This document shows, piece after piece, positions 59,801 through 64,000 of a stretch of DNA of 64,000 nt. A program made the translations under genes and the position numbers. Numbering within the stretch: position 1 is the stretch's first letter; each line of letters opens with the position of its first letter. The notes under the pieces are model-generated. The model worked only from the letters and a program-made list of their open reading frames with translations, had not been told where the DNA came from and searched no databases. Location of the stretch: assembly GCF_026151205.1 (NCBI RefSeq), contig NC_087078.1:2249675-2313674 (forward strand), given 5' to 3'. Source of the DNA: Bolinopsis microptera (lineage: Eukaryota > Ctenophora > Tentaculata > Lobata > Bolinopsidae).

Positions 59801-62800
59801 TGTTGCCAATAACGGTTACAGTAACGATCGAAGGTTCTGCGGATAGAAAGATCCCGGGACAACCCAGGAAGTTGACAAACTAATTTGTATAATTTAATTT
59901 TCGTTTTCGTAGTCGCAAATTGAAGATACAAAATTCGGTTAAGCTAACGAGGTTCAGAAAGTTGCGATCAGATTGATAAAACAGTAAACAAATGTTTTAT
60001 CTGCCCCTTCTCGCACCTCCCTCATTTACCTAATTTTATATATGAATAAACATGAAGGTTATTAATTTCCTTCATTTCCTTTCTTCCCCTCATTCACATC
60101 CTTTATGCACTTACTCACTTTTTTCATTGGCTATCCTTGAACTGGATACTCTCTCCAAATAATAATAAAACTCAACGAAACAATTCCCGTTGAGCCAGCT
60201 GTAGGACTACCAGCTGAAATGAAATGAAACATGGTGCAATAAAACCACGATTTACTGCGGAGTTGGGAAAGGAAATAGCTGCGGTAAATCGGGGCTCGTG
60301 GTAAATTGGGGTTTTCATTGTTCTAAAAATAAGAACTATTGTGTCGTCTCATAAAAACGATCCAGTGATTACGTGCGTTGGTATGCGAAGCAAGGACTGT
60401 TGAGCACTGAATCGGGAACTACTGAGCTTTGATATTCAGACCTGCACAATAAGACGGCAACTACTATGTTTCACATGTACAATCGTGCTCAAGCAGGGGT
60501 CTGGTTTGATATTCCAATTGCATAATGCATATTATAACTTCTGCTAATTACTAATATACTCTTACGCCATCTAATCTTAATATCGGGGTCTCTTATCCGA
60601 CTGGTGATACCCGAGTCAGATATCAAATCGTGAAATTTTCGGAACTAGAAAAAATAATTTTGAGAATAGGTTCTAAAAATAATTTTACTTTTCGTTTGAT
60701 ATTCATCAGTTTTTGCAAAAAAATTGAAAAATATCTCGAATTGTGATATCGAGGTCTCTTATCCGAGTTCTGATTCCCGAGTCAGACCTCGATACTCCCG
60801 ATTCCACAGTCAGATCCTGAGGTCTCCTATCTGACTTGAGAGAATAGGTTTATAAAAACAATTTTACTTTAAATTTTGTTTGATACCGATCAGTTTTTGC
60901 AAAAAGATCGAATCGTGATATCGGGGTTTCGTATTTGACTCGTGATAGCCGAGGAGGATACAATTTTTTTTCTAAATTTTGAATTGTTTCAACTTTTTAA
61001 AGATCAAAATAAATATCATCAAAAGTTAAAACATTTTCAAAATTGGAGATATTATAAATATTTTGTTGAAACTGGTTGAAATTTTAGACAAGGTATGAAC
61101 ACAATCTGTCGGACTGAAAACACTGTCTTATTGTGTAACTCCACGTGGCTTTTATTATTAAAATGTAAAAGCCCAAAACTAAAGTTGAATTTCAATTTTC
61201 CGGCAATTTCCAACAGCCTTAAAATTCGTATTCTTAACACCCGGTTCCGGCCCAGCAAAGACCGGTAAACCGGATTATAGATTGATATCGAGCCATTTCT
61301 AGTCCGGTGGCCAAAACCCAAGACCGGTCGGTTCATATTTACAGTGTTTGTTCTCAAAACGCTTTGAACTCCGAACATACTTTAGTAAACGTATTTTTAA
61401 ACGTAGAAACGATCAAGTGATTCGGTGCGATTGAGTTGATTTGTATTTTTATTTTGATCGGCTGACCTTACCGATCATTTTTTTAAACCGCTAATTCTGA
61501 ATTGATGCACTATAGCAAAACGTTAACTTTTTAAATTCAAGGATTGACTTGTTACTTCCGTAATAGAATGACTACCCCAGTGGCCAGTATACAAGGGCGT
61601 GAAAGGATCAGATTTTCCAGCCCGATCGAAAACACTGAACCAGACCGGATTTATATTTTGTTGGTACTTTTTAGCATTTATTATTTTAAAGAGTGCACCA
61701 GATTTGCTTTAATTATGCGACAAATCTGTTACGCATTCTCATTACTACACGAAGTAGATTTATAAAATTAAGATAAGCGATTCCGTTCGACTGTCTGATA
61801 AATAAATAAGAAAGGAAATGGTAATTGCAACTGTATGATGAATTATGATTGATAAGTGCTTCTGCAGTCAAGTGTGTCTGTAGTTATCGGTCAAGTGCCA
61901 CTCGTAGTGGTCAACTCGAACTCTATATCGTATGCTGTACTAGTTCATATTTATGTTTATGATAACATCGATATTTGCATGTCGCGACTTATCACTAATC
62001 AGCACTGTCACACTCACAAGTCAATGATAATATGATAATATCACTGGCTTGTTTATCATCAATTCTTTCCTGTCAGCTGTAATCCTAAATTTCTCGTTCT
62101 CTGATTGGACGAAGGTACCAATCGACAGCGTTGATTGGCTGAGTCAAATAATCACTCTGTAAAGACGCTCTATTATTGGTGAGATAAGTGCTCGTCTAGA
62201 CTGCGACATGTCACTAAATCAACCACTGTAAGGTTGTTTTGTAGTATAAACTCCAGTGCTACGTACAAATGATATGACAGACTCTTTACTGCACGTAAGA
62301 GATATAAAATGGGTTGCAGCTCAGTCTGATTACCAGTCCGCAGGAGGAACAGTCAACACACGAACTTGGTAAACATGCCCGTGCAGGTACAGTGTCAGGA
62401 TGGTTCAGACAGTATCAACTGGTGTCAACTGGTGAAGATTCCTGTTAGTCAGAGTATAGCTGGACAGGACGGACTGAATCATCATGGACTATCATGATGG
62501 ACTATGATGATCGTCTGAAATTAAAAGTCTTGCTATTAAACAACAGTAAGGTTAGAGACGTTCATATAAACTAATGTCATCGATAGAAGCTGAGGGTTGT
62601 TGATGCTGATCGGGTAATGATACCTTTCCGTAAGCGTTTTTGTATTTTTGCAAGATAGACAATAATAACAAGATGATACCATTCTATTGTTAGTCTTATA
62701 TCATTGAAGAGTTTTCTGATTTTATAGTTCTGATGTAAACAGAGGCACTACATTTATCCACTCATAATTCATATTAGATACAAGAGGGGTCGACCGAGGG

Positions 62801-63060
62801 ACGATCTTCGACGGAGACCGAGGAATGACTATTTTGGCCTCGGTCGTCGTTCTACCCCTGTTCAAGAGAAAATTCACTTTAGGACTCGAGGAAGATTAGG
62901 ACTCCTCAAACTACTCTTATGAATCAAATCTATTATTATCTATCTATTTATAGTTGTGAAAATAGGTTAACACCATGGTTAATGGTTACAGTAGCTTCGG
63001 TTAAAGTCAAACTTAACACTTCCTCTCATGCTACTAGAGTTGTACTTACTTGTACTTGAT
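59801..63060. other. Intergenic with dispersed low-copy repeats
   Basis: A GATATCGGGGTCTCTTATCC type segment recurs at 60582-60625, 60748-60800 and 60915-60955; a GGTAAATCGG segment at 59630 recurs near 60282-60310. An inverted pair lies at 62785-62860 (GGTCGACCGAGG, CCTCGGTCGTCG). No gene recognised. Confidence 0.55.
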
Positions 63061-63069
63061 TAGGTCTCC

Positions 63070-63999
63070 TCAATCATTCGAGTGGCCTGCACCAATGAAC
63101 TCCCGTTTGTGACGTATCATCTCCCTCCAAAGTTTTCGGTCACTAGCCATCTCGCTCGCTCCTTCTAGGTCTATGTCAGTGTTTCCTGTAAACGATGCAG
63201 TATCTTCCTGCAAACATTTCCTCCAGTTCTTTCTTGGACGGCCCCTAGATCTTCTCCCATGGGCAGGGGTCCAGTTAAGCAGGTACTTAGGAAGCCTAGT
63301 GTCTGGCATTCTGGTGACATGGCCAAACCAACGCAGGCGGTTTGCTCCTATGTACGTCTCTACTGGATTTATTTTTGCACGCTCCAGCACTTCAGTGTTT
63401 CTAACCCGATCGAGCCATCTTATCCTAAGTATTCTCCTCAAGCAACGCTGATGGAACACCTCAAAGCGATGTAGCTGCTTTTTGGTTGTGTTCCAAACCT
63501 CACTACCATATAACAATATTGTCAAAACCGCTGCCTTATAAATCCTGATCTTTGTATAAGACTGGATGTTGCGGTTTTTCCATATATTACTCAGTTGATT
63601 GAAGGCTCCGGAAGCTTTCTGAATCCTAGCTGACAGCTCACGGTCGATAGTACCGTCGCTGGAAATAATTGTACCTAAGTACGTAAAGTCACTAACTTGC
63701 TGCACTGGCGTGTCTTCAACAGTGATGTTCACTGTGGCTTCTTTCGTGTATGGCCGTTGAGAGGTTGCTTTACCAATGACCATAGCCTCAGTCTTTTTAC
63801 CATTGATTCTAAGACCTCCCTGGGCACCATACATACACAAAAGGTCAGTTGTTTCTTGAAGACCTTCCTCGCTGTTATCCAGTACAGCCATGTCATCTGC
63901 ATAATCTGTATCTAACACAGTGATATCATCAACGAGCGGACTGATAGATCTTTGAAGAACCGCTCCGTGGGACACCACTTTGTTGCTTTCTGTTCTCTC
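63070..63999 (-). CDS. LINE reverse transcriptase C-terminal part (RTE-like), runs off window
   Basis: Frame is open through the right edge; the 3' end with stop is at 63070. Shows DYADDMAVLDNSEEGLQ (catalytic box), LRINGKKTE, FTYLGTIISSDG, LLYGSEVW, RLRWFGHVTRM and a basic GRRSRGRPRKNW stretch, the set found in the C-terminal halves of RTE/BovB-like and related LINEs. No stop or frameshift in the visible part. The endonuclease and first RT motifs would lie beyond 64000. Different group from the LINEs at 6311 and 51119. Confidence 0.85.
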   Translation of the reverse strand, partial: ERTESNKVVSHGAVLQRSISPLVDDITVLDTDYADDMAVLDNSEEGLQETTDLLCMYGAQGGLRINGKKTEAMVIGKATSQRPYTKEATVNITVEDTPVQQVSDFTYLGTIISSDGTIDRELSARIQKASGAFNQLSNIWKNRNIQSYTKIRIYKAAVLTILLYGSEVWNTTKKQLHRFEVFHQRCLRRILRIRWLDRVRNTEVLERAKINPVETYIGANRLRWFGHVTRMPDTRLPKYLLNWTPAHGRRSRGRPRKNWRKCLQEDTASFTGNTDIDLEGASEMASDRKLWREMIRHKREFIGAGHSND

Positions 64000-64000
64000 A

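Noticed and set aside
59658-59883. Hydrophobic Leu/Val-rich ORFs
   Set aside because: Translations of the ACTAACTTTGTTGTT tandem repeat.

Overview
The window is nuclear DNA of a metazoan. The genes have many short exons with GT-AG introns, and the gene set (thrombospondin/apple receptor, ADAM17, Integrator subunit 9, WDR26, cathepsin B, eIF4A3) is animal. The DNA is AT-rich and full of non-LTR retrotransposons, MITE-like palindromes and intronic minisatellites. I cannot name the species. A marine, possibly early-branching, invertebrate with a fairly compact genome is a guess.

Layout. 1-10878 (+): the 3' part of a cell-surface receptor gene with an array of near-identical thrombospondin type-1 modules, then a GCC2/GCC3-like cysteine module, a PAN/apple domain, a membrane helix and a short tail ending in a PDZ-ligand-like ETSL. 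Its roughly 6 kb last-but-two intron holds a 3' LINE fragment and a LINE with an uninterrupted 1169-codon ORF. 11160-13640 is a graveyard of short, shuffled, GC-rich repeat modules. 13647-14141 (-) is a small secreted, galectin-like protein. 14548-19334 (-) is eIF4A3 (12 exons, 400 aa). 20415-28459 (-) is ADAM17/TACE (10 exons, 727 aa). 28793-30685 (-) is an intronless INTS9. 32577-41628 (+) is WDR26 (12 exons). 41629-49516 is repeat-rich, with a 1.35 kb transposon carrying poly-G/poly-C ends and 8-bp target duplications, a 1.0 kb mariner-like element, and about 105-bp mini-elements with 9-bp target duplications. 49517-54649 (-) is cathepsin B (7 exons, 337 aa) with a LINE in one intron. 54650-63060 is non-genic with several minisatellites. 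63070-64000 (-) is a LINE reverse transcriptase running off the window.

Exon chains for eIF4A3, ADAM17, CTSB, WDR26 and the receptor were assembled by hand. For the exons listed, splice sites are GT-AG and codon phases close exactly across every junction, so these models are well supported despite the absence of cDNA. The genes are not an operon or pathway. ADAM17, INTS9 and eIF4A3 lie in the same orientation, with only 333 bp between the INTS9 stop and the ADAM17 start.

The most unusual points are: the recently amplified thrombospondin-exon array with two intron types; the hAT-like element with homopolymer-G termini; the tiny 9-bp-TSD elements; a two-residue duplication at an intron junction just before the eIF4A3 P-loop plus a DESD box; duplicated splice-site fragments on both sides of one cathepsin B exon; and arrays of transcription-factor-like palindromes (X-box, CRE, E-box) inside introns.
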